A DNA stretch of 15,704 bases from JBQTIM01 sp052388135 (GCA_052388135.1 JBQTIM010000181.1:1-15704), one strand, 5' to 3'; positions 1-9,613 are shown, counted from the stretch's first letter. Made by a program: numbers and translations. The notes: generated by a model not told the origin, from the letters alone.

Positions 1-110
1 GGGGGGGGGGGGGGGGGGGGGCGGCCCGGGGGTGCGGGGGGGGCGCCCACCCCTCCCCCCGCCGCGCCGGGGCCGCCCCGCGGGGGCCCCGGCCCGGGCC
101 GGCGGCGCTG
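1..110. other. G/C-only low-complexity contig end, probable artefact
   Basis: The stretch opens with 21 consecutive Gs and stays almost entirely G and C, with only one A and a few Ts in about 108 bases, before normal sequence begins near position 109. No reading frame, promoter or structured repeat is recognisable. Runs like this are typical of poly-G read tails or poorly resolved GC-rich contig ends, so I would not interpret it biologically. The upstream promoter of the first operon is therefore not visible in this window. Confidence 0.75.
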
Positions 111-156
111 ACCAATCGGATTCGAAAGGACCTGACCCCATGACACCCTTGACGCC

Positions 157-1257
157 ATGAGCATCGTTCCCTTCTGGGACGCAACGTATTTCGGCAACAC
201 CGTGGCCGGCTACGGCACGGCGGCCGCCATTTTGCTGGGCGGCGTCATGGCCGTTTGGCTGGCGGACCACTTCGTCGCCTCGCGCCTTAAGAAATGGGCG
301 GACTCCACGGAAACCCTCCTGGACGATTTCCTCGTGGACATGCTGGAAAAAACCCTGGTGCCGCTGCTCTATTTCGGCGTCCTTTATCTGAGCCTGCAGG
401 GCTTGTCTTTGAATCCGGCGGTGCATAAGCTTGTGTCCGTGCTGGGGGCTTTGCTGCTGACCGTCCTGGGCGTGAACTTCCTCCGGCGCGCCGTCCGGTT
501 CCTGATTCTGGGCTACTGGCTCAAAAAGCGCGCGGACGCGGATTTGGAACGCCAAGTGGCCGGCCTCATGCCCGTGCTGACCGTCGTCCTGTGGGGCGTG
601 GGCGTGGTGTTCCTTCTGGACAATCTGGGGTTCGAGATTTCGGCCGTCATCGCCGGCCTGGGCATCGGCGGCGTGGCGGTGGCCCTGGCCGCCCAGGCGG
701 TGCTGGGCGACCTGTTCAGCTACTTCGCCATCATGATGGACCGCCCCTTCGAGCTGGGCGACTTCATCATCCTCGACAACTACATGGGCACGGTGGAGCA
801 CATCGGCATCAAGACCACCCGCATCCGCAGCCTGGGCGGCGAACAGCTGGTCTTCTCCAACACCGATTTGACGGGCTCCCGCCTGCGCAACTACAAGCGC
901 ATGCAGATCCGCCGCGTGGTCTTCAAACTGGGAGTCACCTACGACACGCCCGTGGAGAAGCTGAGAGAGCTCCCGGCCGTGCTCAAGGACATCGTGGTCA
1001 AGGCGGAGCAGACCCGCTTCGACAGGGCGCATTTTTATTCCTACGGCGACTTCAGCCTGGTCTTCGAGGTCGTCTATTTCGTCCTGAGCAGCGACTACAA
1101 CGTCTACATGGACGTCCAGCAGAAGATCAACTTCGCCATCAAAGAGGCCTTCGAAGCCCGCGGCGTGGAGTTCGCCTTCCCCACCCAGACGATTCACGTC
1201 CAGCGGTCCGGATCGGCCGACGAGCCCGCGGCGCCGCGCCCGGCGATCAAAGCCTGA
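157..1257 (+). CDS. MscS-family mechanosensitive ion channel (first of three)
   Basis: This encodes a 366-residue inner-membrane small-conductance mechanosensitive channel, which opens under membrane tension to release solutes during hypo-osmotic shock. The N-terminus has about four hydrophobic segments. The pore-lining helix is the Gly/Ala-rich stretch around residues 165-190 (containing GLGIGGVAVALAAQAVLGD). It is followed by the family's beta-domain entry (RPFELGDFI), a conserved soluble domain, and a C-terminal alpha/beta domain to about residue 350. An ATG at 140 reads only six codons before a stop, so the ATG at 157 is the start. The stop lies 2 bp before the otsA start, so channel and trehalose synthesis are probably co-transcribed. 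Family assignment is firm; conductance and ion preference cannot be read from sequence. Confidence 0.92.
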   Translation: MSIVPFWDATYFGNTVAGYGTAAAILLGGVMAVWLADHFVASRLKKWADSTETLLDDFLVDMLEKTLVPLLYFGVLYLSLQGLSLNPAVHKLVSVLGALLLTVLGVNFLRRAVRFLILGYWLKKRADADLERQVAGLMPVLTVVLWGVGVVFLLDNLGFEISAVIAGLGIGGVAVALAAQAVLGDLFSYFAIMMDRPFELGDFIILDNYMGTVEHIGIKTTRIRSLGGEQLVFSNTDLTGSRLRNYKRMQIRRVVFKLGVTYDTPVEKLRELPAVLKDIVVKAEQTRFDRAHFYSYGDFSLVFEVVYFVLSSDYNVYMDVQQKINFAIKEAFEARGVEFAFPTQTIHVQRSGSADEPAAPRPAIKA

Positions 1258-1259
1258 CC

Positions 1260-2737
<1,478 letters not shown>

Positions 2738-2741
<4 letters not shown>

Positions 2742-4216
2742 CGCCGCTTTTCTCCGCCTGGCCCGCGCTGGCTCCGCGCCTGCGCCGAGGCCGCATCCTC
2801 CTCCTGCTGGATTTCGACGGAACCTTGGCGCCCATCGCCGCGGCGCCGGGGCGGGCGCGCCGGACGCCCCCGCGCCCGGCCCAGCGCCGGCGGCCGGCGG
2901 CCGCGCCCGGCGTGGCCGGCGCCGTCATCAGCGGACGGGGATTGGCGGATTTGGAAATGCGCGTGGGCGTGAAAGGTTTCGTCTACGTGGGAAACCACGG
3001 TTTCGAAATGAGCGGCCCTTCCTTCCGCTGGACGCATCCGCGGGCGGAGGCGATCCGGCGGGCCGTGGCGGGGACGGCGAAGGCCCTGAAAAAGTCCGCC
3101 GCCGGCCTCCGCGGCGTCATCGTGGAGGACAAAGGCCTCACCCTCAGCGTGCACCACCGGCGGGCCGCGCCGCAGGCGGCGGCCGCGGCGCGCGCGGCCT
3201 TGGGCCGGGCCTTGAAGCCGGGTTTGATCTTGCGGAGCGGCCGCAAAGTCTGGGAAGTGCGGCCGGCCGCGCGGGCCGACAAGGGAACGGCCGCGCGAAA
3301 GCTCATGAACCGGTCCGGCGCGGCCCGGCCCGTCTGCATCGGCGACGACCGCACCGACGAGGACGCTTTCAAGGCTGTGAAAGGGAAGGGGATAGCGGTG
3401 AAAGTTTTGAGCCCGGAAACGATGTCGGCCCCCACGGCGGCGGATTATTCCCTAAGCTCCACGGCGGAGGTCTTCAGGTTTTTGAAAAAGCTGCTTCTTC
3501 TTAGAAAAGCGGCGGCGGCCGCGTTCCTTTTAACGACGGCGGTTTGCGCCCGCGCGGCGGTTTCCACGGCCGCTTTCACGGGCGGCACCGAGTTCTCCGC
3601 GGTGAGCGCCTCGGGCAACACCGAGGCCGACACCTTTTCCGCCAAGAATTCCCTCTCCATCGAGCGGGGGCGGCTTTCCCTGGACCTGGAGGCCTCGGCC
3701 CTGACCGCCCGGGACCGCGGGGGCCCCACGGCGGAGCGCTACGCCGCCTCCGAGAAAGCCAGCCGGCGCTGGTCGGACAGGAACTTCGTCTTTGAAAGGT
3801 TTCAGTGGGACAAGGACAGGTTTTCCGGCGTGAAGAACCGCTACGACGCCTCTCTCGGCGTGGGGCGCCGCCTCATGGACGGAAGCCGGAACAGGCTTTC
3901 CGTCGAGCTGGGCGCCGGTTATTTATACGAGGAACGGCTCCGCGCGCCGAAGAACGATTTCGCGTCGGGCCGCGGCTACGCCAAATACACCCGCGTCCTG
4001 AGCGAGACGTCCTCTCTATCCCAGGAAATCGAGCACGTGGCCGACCTGGGCCATGCCTCCGACCACCGCCTGCGGACGGATACCTCCGCCACGGCCGCTC
4101 TGTCCGCCCGCTTTTCCCTCAAAGCGTCCTTCCAGTGGAAGCGGGTCAACCGCCCGCCCGCCGGATTCGCCAAGGACGACAAAACCACCTCCGCCGCGCT
4201 GATTTTCAGCTACTGA
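2738..4216 (+). CDS. otsB: Trehalose-6-phosphate phosphatase, in frame with downstream DUF481 protein
   Basis: The first ~250 residues are a HAD-superfamily trehalose-6-phosphatase, completing trehalose synthesis. Motif I is DFDGT with nucleophile D25 and D27, motif II is SGR (65-67), then GNHGFE, EDKGLTLSVHHR, KVWEVRP and motif IV GDDRTDED (202-209). The GTG at 2738 overlaps the otsA stop (GTGA), with AGGAA just upstream. A normal OtsB should end near residue 250, but no stop follows: the frame runs straight into a signal peptide and a DUF481 beta-barrel, 492 codons in all. A cytoplasmic phosphatase carrying an internal signal peptide is implausible, so I infer either internal initiation at 3482 or a homopolymer length error near 3479-3489. 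Residues 36-58 are unusually Arg/Pro-rich and may be locally out of frame. Confidence 0.85.
3466..3470 (+). promoter_or_regulatory. Shine-Dalgarno GGAGG supporting the internal TTG start of the DUF481 gene
   Basis: A GGAGG lies inside the otsB frame, 11 bases before the TTG at 3482. That TTG is followed by AAA-AAG and a hydrophobic run typical of a signal peptide. This is the main sequence reason to treat the DUF481 protein as separately initiated rather than only as a fusion tail. Confidence 0.5.
3482..4216 (+). CDS. DUF481 / YdiY-like putative salt-induced outer-membrane protein
   Basis: Read from TTG 3482 this gives 244 residues with a classic signal peptide: Lys-Lys after the start, a Leu/Ala-rich core, and cleavage after A-R-A (residue 25). 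The mature part is rich in alternating polar/hydrophobic strands (GGTEFSAVSASGNTEADTF, LELGAGYLYEE-like segments) and ends FSY, the aromatic C-terminus expected of an outer-membrane beta-barrel. This pattern matches the DUF481/COG3137 family, whose E. coli member YdiY is called a putative salt-induced outer-membrane protein; the actual function is unknown. It is the last gene of the mscS-otsA-otsB operon, which fits an osmotic theme. Its 3' end overlaps the convergent CNNM-like gene by 7 bp and no terminator hairpin is apparent. The main uncertainty is whether it is separate from OtsB. Confidence 0.78.
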   Translation: MKKLLLLRKAAAAAFLLTTAVCARAAVSTAAFTGGTEFSAVSASGNTEADTFSAKNSLSIERGRLSLDLEASALTARDRGGPTAERYAASEKASRRWSDRNFVFERFQWDKDRFSGVKNRYDASLGVGRRLMDGSRNRLSVELGAGYLYEERLRAPKNDFASGRGYAKYTRVLSETSSLSQEIEHVADLGHASDHRLRTDTSATAALSARFSLKASFQWKRVNRPPAGFAKDDKTTSAALIFSY

Positions 4217-5259
4217 CGTCCTTCGCCTCGCGACGGCTCCCGCGGAGGCGGCGAATCGGAAACGATCCCCCGCAAAAGCCGGCCGAGCAGGTCCGCGCCG
4301 GTGATGATGCGCCTTTGCTTTCCCCAAAACAAAATCAAGTCGCGGTCGATCACGTCGTCGCCTTTCCTCTCGGGCTGCACGTCCAGCCGGCCGATCACCT
4401 GGCCCAGGCGCGTGCCGGGTTCCGTCACCACCACGGGGCGGTGGGCGCGGGCCATGGGATCGGCGGGGCCGTCCTTGAGCAAGGCGTCCCGCAAAAAATC
4501 CGGCGCGTTGATCACCAGCGACGGTCGTCCGCCCGGGTCCGTGATCACCACCCATTTCTTGCCCGAGGCGTTGACGCGGCGCAGGAAGGGGTCCGAGAGC
4601 GCGCGCTCGAAGGCGGGAAACACCGGCCGCCCTCCGCTCTCCGGCAGAGCGATGACGCTGTCGGGATGCAAGGGCTCTCCCTCGTCCTCCACCGCCACGT
4701 CGTCCAGCGCCAGAAAGTTCTCCGCCCCCACCGCCTCCAGCTTGGAAATCTCCGAAGCGTTCCCCTGCACGTGCTTGCGCAGCAGCACGTGGAACTCCTT
4801 TTCGCGGAAAAGCTGGGGGCTCTCCTTGCCCAGCCACAGGTCCAGCAGAAGGGCGGTGGGCTTGGCCACGGGATAAAAAAGGACCATGTACACTTTCACC
4901 AGGGGAACGAACACCGCTCCGGCCTTGAGCGCGTGGCGCGAGATGTAGGACTGAGGGATGATTTCCCCCACGAAGGTGATCCCCGCCGTGGAGAACAGGA
5001 AGGCGCCCACGCCCGTCATCACCGACTCGGTGAGGAGCGTGAGCAGGACGTTCACGGAAACGTTGGACCAAAGCAGGGAGGTGAGCAGCAGGTGCGCGTC
5101 CTTGCGCAGGCCCAGCACCTTGAGGGCGTCGGGGTCCTCCGCCTCGGCCTGAACCTCCAGCCGCAGCCGGCTCATGCCGAACAAACCCAAGGTCAGGCCC
5201 GACAGAAGGCCCGATTGAAGGAGGCAGAGCGCGATGCCGGCCCAGGTGAGCGCGGTCAA
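4210..5259 (-). CDS. CNNM/CorB-like DUF21-CBS membrane protein
   Basis: This 349-residue protein has an N-terminal DUF21 membrane domain with three or four helices (residues ~1-150). It includes SGLTLGLFGMSRLRLE, a SNVSVN helix and the conserved FVGEIIPQSY stretch. A cytoplasmic tandem CBS region follows (~170-330; WVVITDPGGRPSLVIN and VVVTEPGTRLGQVIGRL). CNNM/CorB proteins transport or sense Mg2+ and related cations, with the CBS pair binding adenine nucleotides; the substrate here is not proven. The start is TTG at 5259, supported by GGAGG at 5266-5270, six bases away; no ATG is available before residue 29. It sits 13 bp after the antiporter stop and is the last gene of a minus-strand operon of ion-handling membrane proteins. 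Confidence 0.87.
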   Translation of the reverse strand: MTALTWAGIALCLLQSGLLSGLTLGLFGMSRLRLEVQAEAEDPDALKVLGLRKDAHLLLTSLLWSNVSVNVLLTLLTESVMTGVGAFLFSTAGITFVGEIIPQSYISRHALKAGAVFVPLVKVYMVLFYPVAKPTALLLDLWLGKESPQLFREKEFHVLLRKHVQGNASEISKLEAVGAENFLALDDVAVEDEGEPLHPDSVIALPESGGRPVFPAFERALSDPFLRRVNASGKKWVVITDPGGRPSLVINAPDFLRDALLKDGPADPMARAHRPVVVTEPGTRLGQVIGRLDVQPERKGDDVIDRDLILFWGKQRRIITGADLLGRLLRGIVSDSPPPREPSRGEGRQ

Positions 5260-5265
5260 CGCCCG

Positions 5266-5270
5266 CCTCC
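5266..5270 (-). promoter_or_regulatory. Shine-Dalgarno GGAGG fixing the TTG start of the CNNM-like gene
   Basis: On the minus strand GGAGG is followed by six bases and then TTG at 5259, ideal spacing. It lies between the antiporter stop (5273-5275) and the start, so both genes can be translated from one message. Confidence 0.7.
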
Positions 5271-5272
5271 GG

Positions 5273-6484
5273 TCACTTCACGACAGACGGCTTGGGAGCC
5301 GCCGCGGGGCTCATGCGGAAGAGGACGGCGGTCATGAAGAAGTTGGTGAGAAGGATGGCGATGAAAGCGTAGTCCAGGAAAAGATCCGCCGACGGCAGGG
5401 CGGCCCACACCATGCCGGCCAACACCGCCGAGGTGAGGCCGCGGGGCACCATGGCCATGTAGATCTCCGACTGGGACCTCTCGTCGGGATAGAAGCGCAG
5501 GATCAGGCGGACCGCCGCGTAACGCGCCGCCAGGACGGCCAGGAACACGGCCGCCGCCACCTGCAGGAAAGCCCAGTCCAGCCGCTTGAGGGAGACCACC
5601 AGCCCGAGGTAGACGAAGAAGAACGTGCGGGCGAAGAACGTGGCTTCGGTGTTGAACCAGCGGATCTTCTCGTCCAGCTCGAACTTGAACTTGCGGCCGA
5701 AGACGCCGGCGATCTTGTCCGCGTTGGTGAGCACCACGCCGAAGGTGAGGGCGGCCATGGGCCCCGAGCCGTGGATGATCTCCGTCAAACCGTAAAGCAC
5801 GAAGACCGACGCCAGCGTCATCATGTAGGCGAAGGGGCTTTTCCGCAGGCGGTCCAGCACCCAGAGCCACAGCAGGCCCAGGGCCCCCGCGCCCACCACG
5901 GCCACGGCGAAGGAGCCCACCACCTGGTTCACCACCTGGCCCGGATCGAATTTGTTGGCGGCGCCCACGCGCAGCAGGACGAGGGTGATCAGGACGCCCA
6001 GCAGGTCGGACACCACCGCCTCCAGGTTGATGGCGGCCTTGGTTTTTTCCGGCACGCCCAGGCCGCCGGCCACGGGCAGGATCACCGCCGAGGACACGCA
6101 CCCCAGCACCGAGCCCAGCAGCAGGCAGTGGAGCCAGGGCGCGCCGGCGATCCAGCGGTAGAAAAAGACGATGAGGCCCATGGTCACCGCGAAGGTGATC
6201 GTGCCGAGCAGGAAGGAAAAGCCCAGGCGCGCCACCACGTCGTCGAAGTCGAGGTCCAGGCCGCCTTCGAACAGGATGAGGCTCAGGGCCACGGCGCCGA
6301 CGAAGGGCATCCAGGGCGTGAGGACGGAAGGGTTCACCAGGTGCAGGACCGGCCCCAGCAGGAGGCCGATGAGGATGAGGTTCACCACGTCGGGGATGCG
6401 GTAACGCTCGAAGATGTAGGAACCCACCACGCCCAGGTAGAGGATGAAGCCGACGGTGAAAAGGAACGGTCCGGCGTTGGACAA
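5273..6484 (-). CDS. Cation/proton antiporter (CPA family, NhaP-like)
   Basis: This encodes a 403-residue polytopic inner-membrane protein with about 12 hydrophobic helices. It opens with the family pattern GSYIFERYRIPDVVNLILIGLLLGP, then FEGGLDL (73-79) and the ion-binding helix containing E155-A-V-V-S-D160, the counterpart of the ExxxND motif of CPA1 antiporters. S159 replaces the usual Asn. Further marks are the GSGPMAALTFGVVL helix and MVPRGLTSAVLAGM near the C-terminus. CPA proteins exchange Na+ or K+ for H+, controlling cytoplasmic pH and ions under salt stress. The start is TTG at 6484, two bases after the upstream MscS stop, with only a weak AGGG upstream. The cation and electrogenicity cannot be settled, although an SD pair makes the class (electroneutral or electrogenic) worth testing. 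Confidence 0.9.
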   Translation of the reverse strand: MSNAGPFLFTVGFILYLGVVGSYIFERYRIPDVVNLILIGLLLGPVLHLVNPSVLTPWMPFVGAVALSLILFEGGLDLDFDDVVARLGFSFLLGTITFAVTMGLIVFFYRWIAGAPWLHCLLLGSVLGCVSSAVILPVAGGLGVPEKTKAAINLEAVVSDLLGVLITLVLLRVGAANKFDPGQVVNQVVGSFAVAVVGAGALGLLWLWVLDRLRKSPFAYMMTLASVFVLYGLTEIIHGSGPMAALTFGVVLTNADKIAGVFGRKFKFELDEKIRWFNTEATFFARTFFFVYLGLVVSLKRLDWAFLQVAAAVFLAVLAARYAAVRLILRFYPDERSQSEIYMAMVPRGLTSAVLAGMVWAALPSADLFLDYAFIAILLTNFFMTAVLFRMSPAAAPKPSVVK

Positions 6485-6486
6485 AG

Positions 6487-8151
6487 TCAGCCCTGGTCGC
6501 CTCGCGGGGACGGCCCGGCGTCCACGCGGAAGGCGGGCGGCTTGTAGCCCTGGGGCCGTTTATCCGCGGAGATGGTGATCTCGTTGCCGTCGCGCAGAGC
6601 GGCGTAGTGGGGCGACAAAATTTCGATGCCCGCCTCGTTGAACTTGTCCTGGATGTTCTGGTGCAGGTCGGAGTAGATGCGGGCCGACAGGGCCGGCGCC
6701 CGCGTGTAGGCGTTCACTTCGTAGGTGACGTGGAAATCGTTCAGCGACGTCTGGAACACGAAGGGGGACGGCTTCTCCAGAATGTTCTCGGTGACGAGGG
6801 CCGCCGCGATGAGCGTTTCGCGCACCTTGCGCCAGGGCGCGTCGTAGCCGATGGTGATGGAGGTGTTGAGGATGAGGCCTTCCCCCGTGGCCTCGGAGCT
6901 GAAATTGGCGATGTGGCTGCCCAGCACCATGGCGTTGGGGATGGTGACCTCCATGTTCTTGATGGTGCGCACCCGCGTGACCAGGAGGGATTTTTCCACC
7001 ACGTCGCCCACGGTGTCGGCGATCTTCACGCGGTCGCCCAGGCGGAAGGGCCGCATGTAGGTGAGGATCACCCCCGCCACCACGTTGGCCACCGCCGACG
7101 TGGAGCCGAGGGAGAAAAGCACGCCCAGGAACACGGTGATGCCCTTGAAGGCCGGCGAGTCCGACCCCGGCAGGTAGGGGAACACCACCACGGCCGTCAG
7201 CACGATGACCACGAAGCGGACGATCTTGTAGGTGGGTTCCGCCCAGTCCGGATAAAAACCCGCCAGGACCACGCGGCCGCGGCGGATTTCGTCGAAAACC
7301 AGCCGCACCGCCCGCAGGACGAAGCGCACCGTGGCCAGGATGACGATGATGAACACCACGTTGGGAGCGTAGTCCGCGACCGCCCGCCCGACGGCCCGCA
7401 GGGGCACCAGCACGTATTCGAAGAGGGAGCCGGCGATGTCCCGCGTCCAGGGGAACAGGCTGAACACGGCCAGCAGATAGAAGTAAATGAGCAGGAGGAC
7501 CGCCGCCGCCCGCAGCGCGCCCACGGCGCCTGACAAAAGCTCCGCGGCCCGGTCGGCGGAAAGGATCTCGATCTTTTGAAGGCGCAGGGCCGGGAAACGC
7601 CCCTTGGACCTCGCGATGGCCGCCCGGACCTTGGGCACCATGCGCCCCAGGAAGTTGAGCAGGAGGACGAACACCGCCGTGGCCAGGAGGGCCAGCGACG
7701 CTCCCAGAGCCAGGTTGCGGATGCCGTGGGAGCGCCGGTGCTCGGCCACGGCCTCGCGGATCAGGCGGGCGTTGCGCTCGGCCAGCTCCGCGCGGGGCAT
7801 GCCCGCCGCGACGGCGTCCTTCTCCGTCACGGACATGATCACCAAGTCGCCGGCCGCGATGTCGGTGGCGCCGTCCCCGGGCTCCAAGGAAACGGTGTCG
7901 ATGCGGAAGGCGCGGTCGCGCGCCAGACGCGCGATGCGGGCCTCGATGGCCCGGGCCCTGTCCGCCGGCGAAAACGACATCACTTTTTCCTGAACGTAGA
8001 AAAGCGGCCGGCCGTCCAGCGTGACGGCGGCGGTGGATTTTTCGGGGGGCGCGGCCCCGGCCGACTTTTTCGCCCAGAGCGGCGCGGCGGCGAAAAACAG
8101 GATCAGCAGGGCGGAGGCGGCGCTTCGATGGGGCTTCGTCATCAAGAGCAT
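6487..8151 (-). CDS. MscS-family channel with signal peptide and periplasmic N-domain (second of three)
   Basis: This is a 554-residue MscS-type channel. A signal peptide (cleavage near LWA-KK, residue 27) is followed by a soluble, presumably periplasmic stretch (~28-145), then about five membrane helices. The pore/beta-domain block includes SLGSTSAVANVVAGVILTYMR, FRLGDRVKIADTVGDV and the conserved VTIPNAMVLGSHIANFS. The C-terminal alpha/beta domain ends near residue 530. It is much longer than MscS of E. coli (286 aa), closer to the extended bacterial paralogues. Two ATGs (8151 and 8142) are possible starts and neither has a good Shine-Dalgarno. It heads an operon with the antiporter (2 bp gap) and the CNNM-like gene, and is divergent from lapA across only 51 bp. 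Confidence 0.9.
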   Translation of the reverse strand: MLLMTKPHRSAASALLILFFAAAPLWAKKSAGAAPPEKSTAAVTLDGRPLFYVQEKVMSFSPADRARAIEARIARLARDRAFRIDTVSLEPGDGATDIAAGDLVIMSVTEKDAVAAGMPRAELAERNARLIREAVAEHRRSHGIRNLALGASLALLATAVFVLLLNFLGRMVPKVRAAIARSKGRFPALRLQKIEILSADRAAELLSGAVGALRAAAVLLLIYFYLLAVFSLFPWTRDIAGSLFEYVLVPLRAVGRAVADYAPNVVFIIVILATVRFVLRAVRLVFDEIRRGRVVLAGFYPDWAEPTYKIVRFVVIVLTAVVVFPYLPGSDSPAFKGITVFLGVLFSLGSTSAVANVVAGVILTYMRPFRLGDRVKIADTVGDVVEKSLLVTRVRTIKNMEVTIPNAMVLGSHIANFSSEATGEGLILNTSITIGYDAPWRKVRETLIAAALVTENILEKPSPFVFQTSLNDFHVTYEVNAYTRAPALSARIYSDLHQNIQDKFNEAGIEILSPHYAALRDGNEITISADKRPQGYKPPAFRVDAGPSPRGDQG

Positions 8152-8162
8152 CGCGCAAATGG

Positions 8163-8168
8163 TATCAT
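8163..8168 (+). promoter_or_regulatory. Possible -10 box (TATCAT) of the lapA-mscS operon
   Basis: The 51-bp divergent gap between the minus-strand mscS operon and lapA is the only AT-richer patch nearby. TATCAT matches TATAAT at five of six positions and would give a leader of about 28 bases before ATG 8203. No convincing -35 was found at 16-18 bases, so this is tentative. Confidence 0.3.
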
Positions 8169-8202
8169 TTTTAACCGGCTCCCCGCGCCGGCGCGGTGGT
8201 TC

Positions 8203-8484
8203 ATGATGACCATCTTCATGCTTCTGGCCGCCCTGTTCATTGCCCTGGTGGCCGGCGCTTTCGCCCTTCAGAACGCCGTGCCCGTGACTCTAGCGTTCAT
8301 GAAATGGCGCCTGGAGGGTTCCCTGGCCCTCATCTTGCTGGCCGGGTTCGGGCTCGGCGCCGTGGCCGGCCTTTTGGTTTCCCTGCCGGCGCTCCTCAAG
8401 AGCCAATGGCGTCTCAACGCCCTCAAGCGCGAGTTGCGGGATAAGGAGTATCCCGCCCCTTCAAACGCGCCCGGACGCCCCTAG
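8203..8484 (+). CDS. lapA: LapA/DUF1049-domain small membrane protein
   Basis: This 93-residue protein has two transmembrane helices (~3-25 and ~39-62) joined by the short loop around NAVPVTLAFMKWRLEGS, then a charged cytoplasmic tail with KRELRDKE. The QN..V.L.F..W spacing and the GxGxGAxxGLL second helix are typical of the DUF1049 family that includes LapA, part of the LapAB complex linked to lipopolysaccharide assembly in E. coli. LapB is not in this window, so the same role is only inferred. Two adjacent ATGs (8203, 8206) are possible starts. The stop is 18 bp before the third MscS gene; in other bacteria DUF1049 proteins occur next to many different genes. Confidence 0.72.
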   Translation: MMTIFMLLAALFIALVAGAFALQNAVPVTLAFMKWRLEGSLALILLAGFGLGAVAGLLVSLPALLKSQWRLNALKRELRDKEYPAPSNAPGRP

Positions 8485-8502
8485 CCGGTCCCGCGGGCGG
8501 CC

Positions 8503-9420
8503 ATGAACGAAGAACTCATCAAGCGCTGGCTCTTCGATCCTCACATGGGCCGCCTCATCGCGGCCGGCGTGGGCCTCTTGGCCATTTACATCCTCGTCCG
8601 ATTCCTCCGCAAGACCGCCGCCCGCTACGTCAAGGATTTCGATTCCCGCTACCGGGCCAAAAAGGCCCTCTCTTTCGTCGGATACCTGGCGGCCCTGCTG
8701 CTGCTGGCCGTGATTTTCAGCGACCGCCTGTCCAAGCTGACGGTGGCCTTCGGCGTGGCCGGCGCGGGCATCGCCTTCGCACTGCAAGAGGTCATCGCCA
8801 GCGTGGCGGGTTGGGCGGCCATTTCCCTGGGCGGCTACTTCCGCGTGGGCGACCGCGTTCAGATGGGCGGCATCAAGGGCGACGTCATCGACGTGGGCGT
8901 GCTCCGCACGACGATCATGGAGATGGGCCAGTGGGTGCAGGGCGACCTCTACAACGGCCGCATCGTCAAGGTGTCCAACAGCTTCCTCTTCAAAGAGCCC
9001 GTTTTCAATTACTCGGCCGATTTTCCCTTCCTGTGGGACGAGATCGTTTTCCCCGTGCGCTACGATTCGGATTGGCGCTACGCCAACAAGATGCTCGAGG
9101 ACGTGGCGGCGGAGGTCTGCGGCGATTTCGCGGAGAAATCCAAGGACGCCTGGAAGGTCGTGGTGGCCAAGTACCGCATCGAGGCGGCGCGCATCGACCC
9201 CCTGGTGAGCCTGCGCGCCGACCAAAACTGGATCGAGTTCACCGTGCGCTACATCGTGGACTATTCCCGGCGGCGGGCCACCAAGGACGCCCTGTTCAAG
9301 CGCATCCTCGAAGAGGTGGACAAGTCCGGAGGCCGCATCCGCATCGCCACCTCGTCCCTGGAGGTGTCCTCCGACGGGCCTCTGGACGTCCGTCTGGAAG
9401 GGCCCAGACCGCCCCGCTAG
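8503..9420 (+). CDS. MscS-family mechanosensitive channel (third of three)
   Basis: This encodes a compact 305-residue MscS, about the size of E. coli MscS. It has a short N-terminus, helices at ~18-36 and ~58-76, and then the pore-lining helix starting VAFGVAGAGIAFALQEVIASV. The beta-domain entry is YFRVGDRVQMGGIKGDVIDVG, and the strand NGRIVKVSNSFLFKEPVFNYS takes the place of the usual VPN segment. The C-terminal domain has a longer alpha/beta part (~180-290) with many charged residues. ATG 8503 is the first start after the lapA stop. The gene converges on the rho fragment; a GC hairpin at 9420-9433 between them has no T-tract. It differs clearly from the two other MscS proteins here, so it is not a recent tandem copy. 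Confidence 0.88.
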   Translation: MNEELIKRWLFDPHMGRLIAAGVGLLAIYILVRFLRKTAARYVKDFDSRYRAKKALSFVGYLAALLLLAVIFSDRLSKLTVAFGVAGAGIAFALQEVIASVAGWAAISLGGYFRVGDRVQMGGIKGDVIDVGVLRTTIMEMGQWVQGDLYNGRIVKVSNSFLFKEPVFNYSADFPFLWDEIVFPVRYDSDWRYANKMLEDVAAEVCGDFAEKSKDAWKVVVAKYRIEAARIDPLVSLRADQNWIEFTVRYIVDYSRRRATKDALFKRILEEVDKSGGRIRIATSSLEVSSDGPLDVRLEGPRPPR

Positions 9421-9433
9421 CCGCCGAGGCGGC
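9420..9433. other. Short GC hairpin between convergent genes
   Basis: GCCGC-CGAG-GCGGC forms a five-base-pair stem with a four-base loop immediately after the third mscS stop. It lacks a T-run on either strand, so it is not a standard intrinsic terminator, but it could stabilise mRNA 3' ends. Confidence 0.3.
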
Positions 9434-9434
9434 G

Positions 9435-9613
9435 TCAGGCCTTGGCGACGGCGGCGAGGAACTCTTTGTTGGTGGGGTAGTGCTGGAGCTCGTTGACGAG
9501 CTGCTGAGCGGCTTCGGGCGGCTGCATGGAGGACAGGATGCGCCGCAGTTTGCGCACCGCCTCCAGCTCGCCGGGCTCCATCAAAAGCTCTTCCTTGCGG
9601 GTGCCGCTGCGGG
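9435..9613. repeat. Direct repeat copy A of the rho 3' end
   Basis: These 179 bases match 11816-11994 with one mismatch (A at 9507 against G at 11888), 2,381 bp away and in the same orientation. Identity begins exactly at the stop codon of the minus-strand frame and stops abruptly after 9613, with only weak resemblance for about 15 more bases. Between the copies lies the nucleotide-cyclase gene. Confidence 0.95.

Noticed and set aside
5234..6547. A 437-codon plus-strand open frame
   Set aside because: It is the complement of the antiporter gene, and its His/Gln/Glu-rich translation is a typical antisense shadow.
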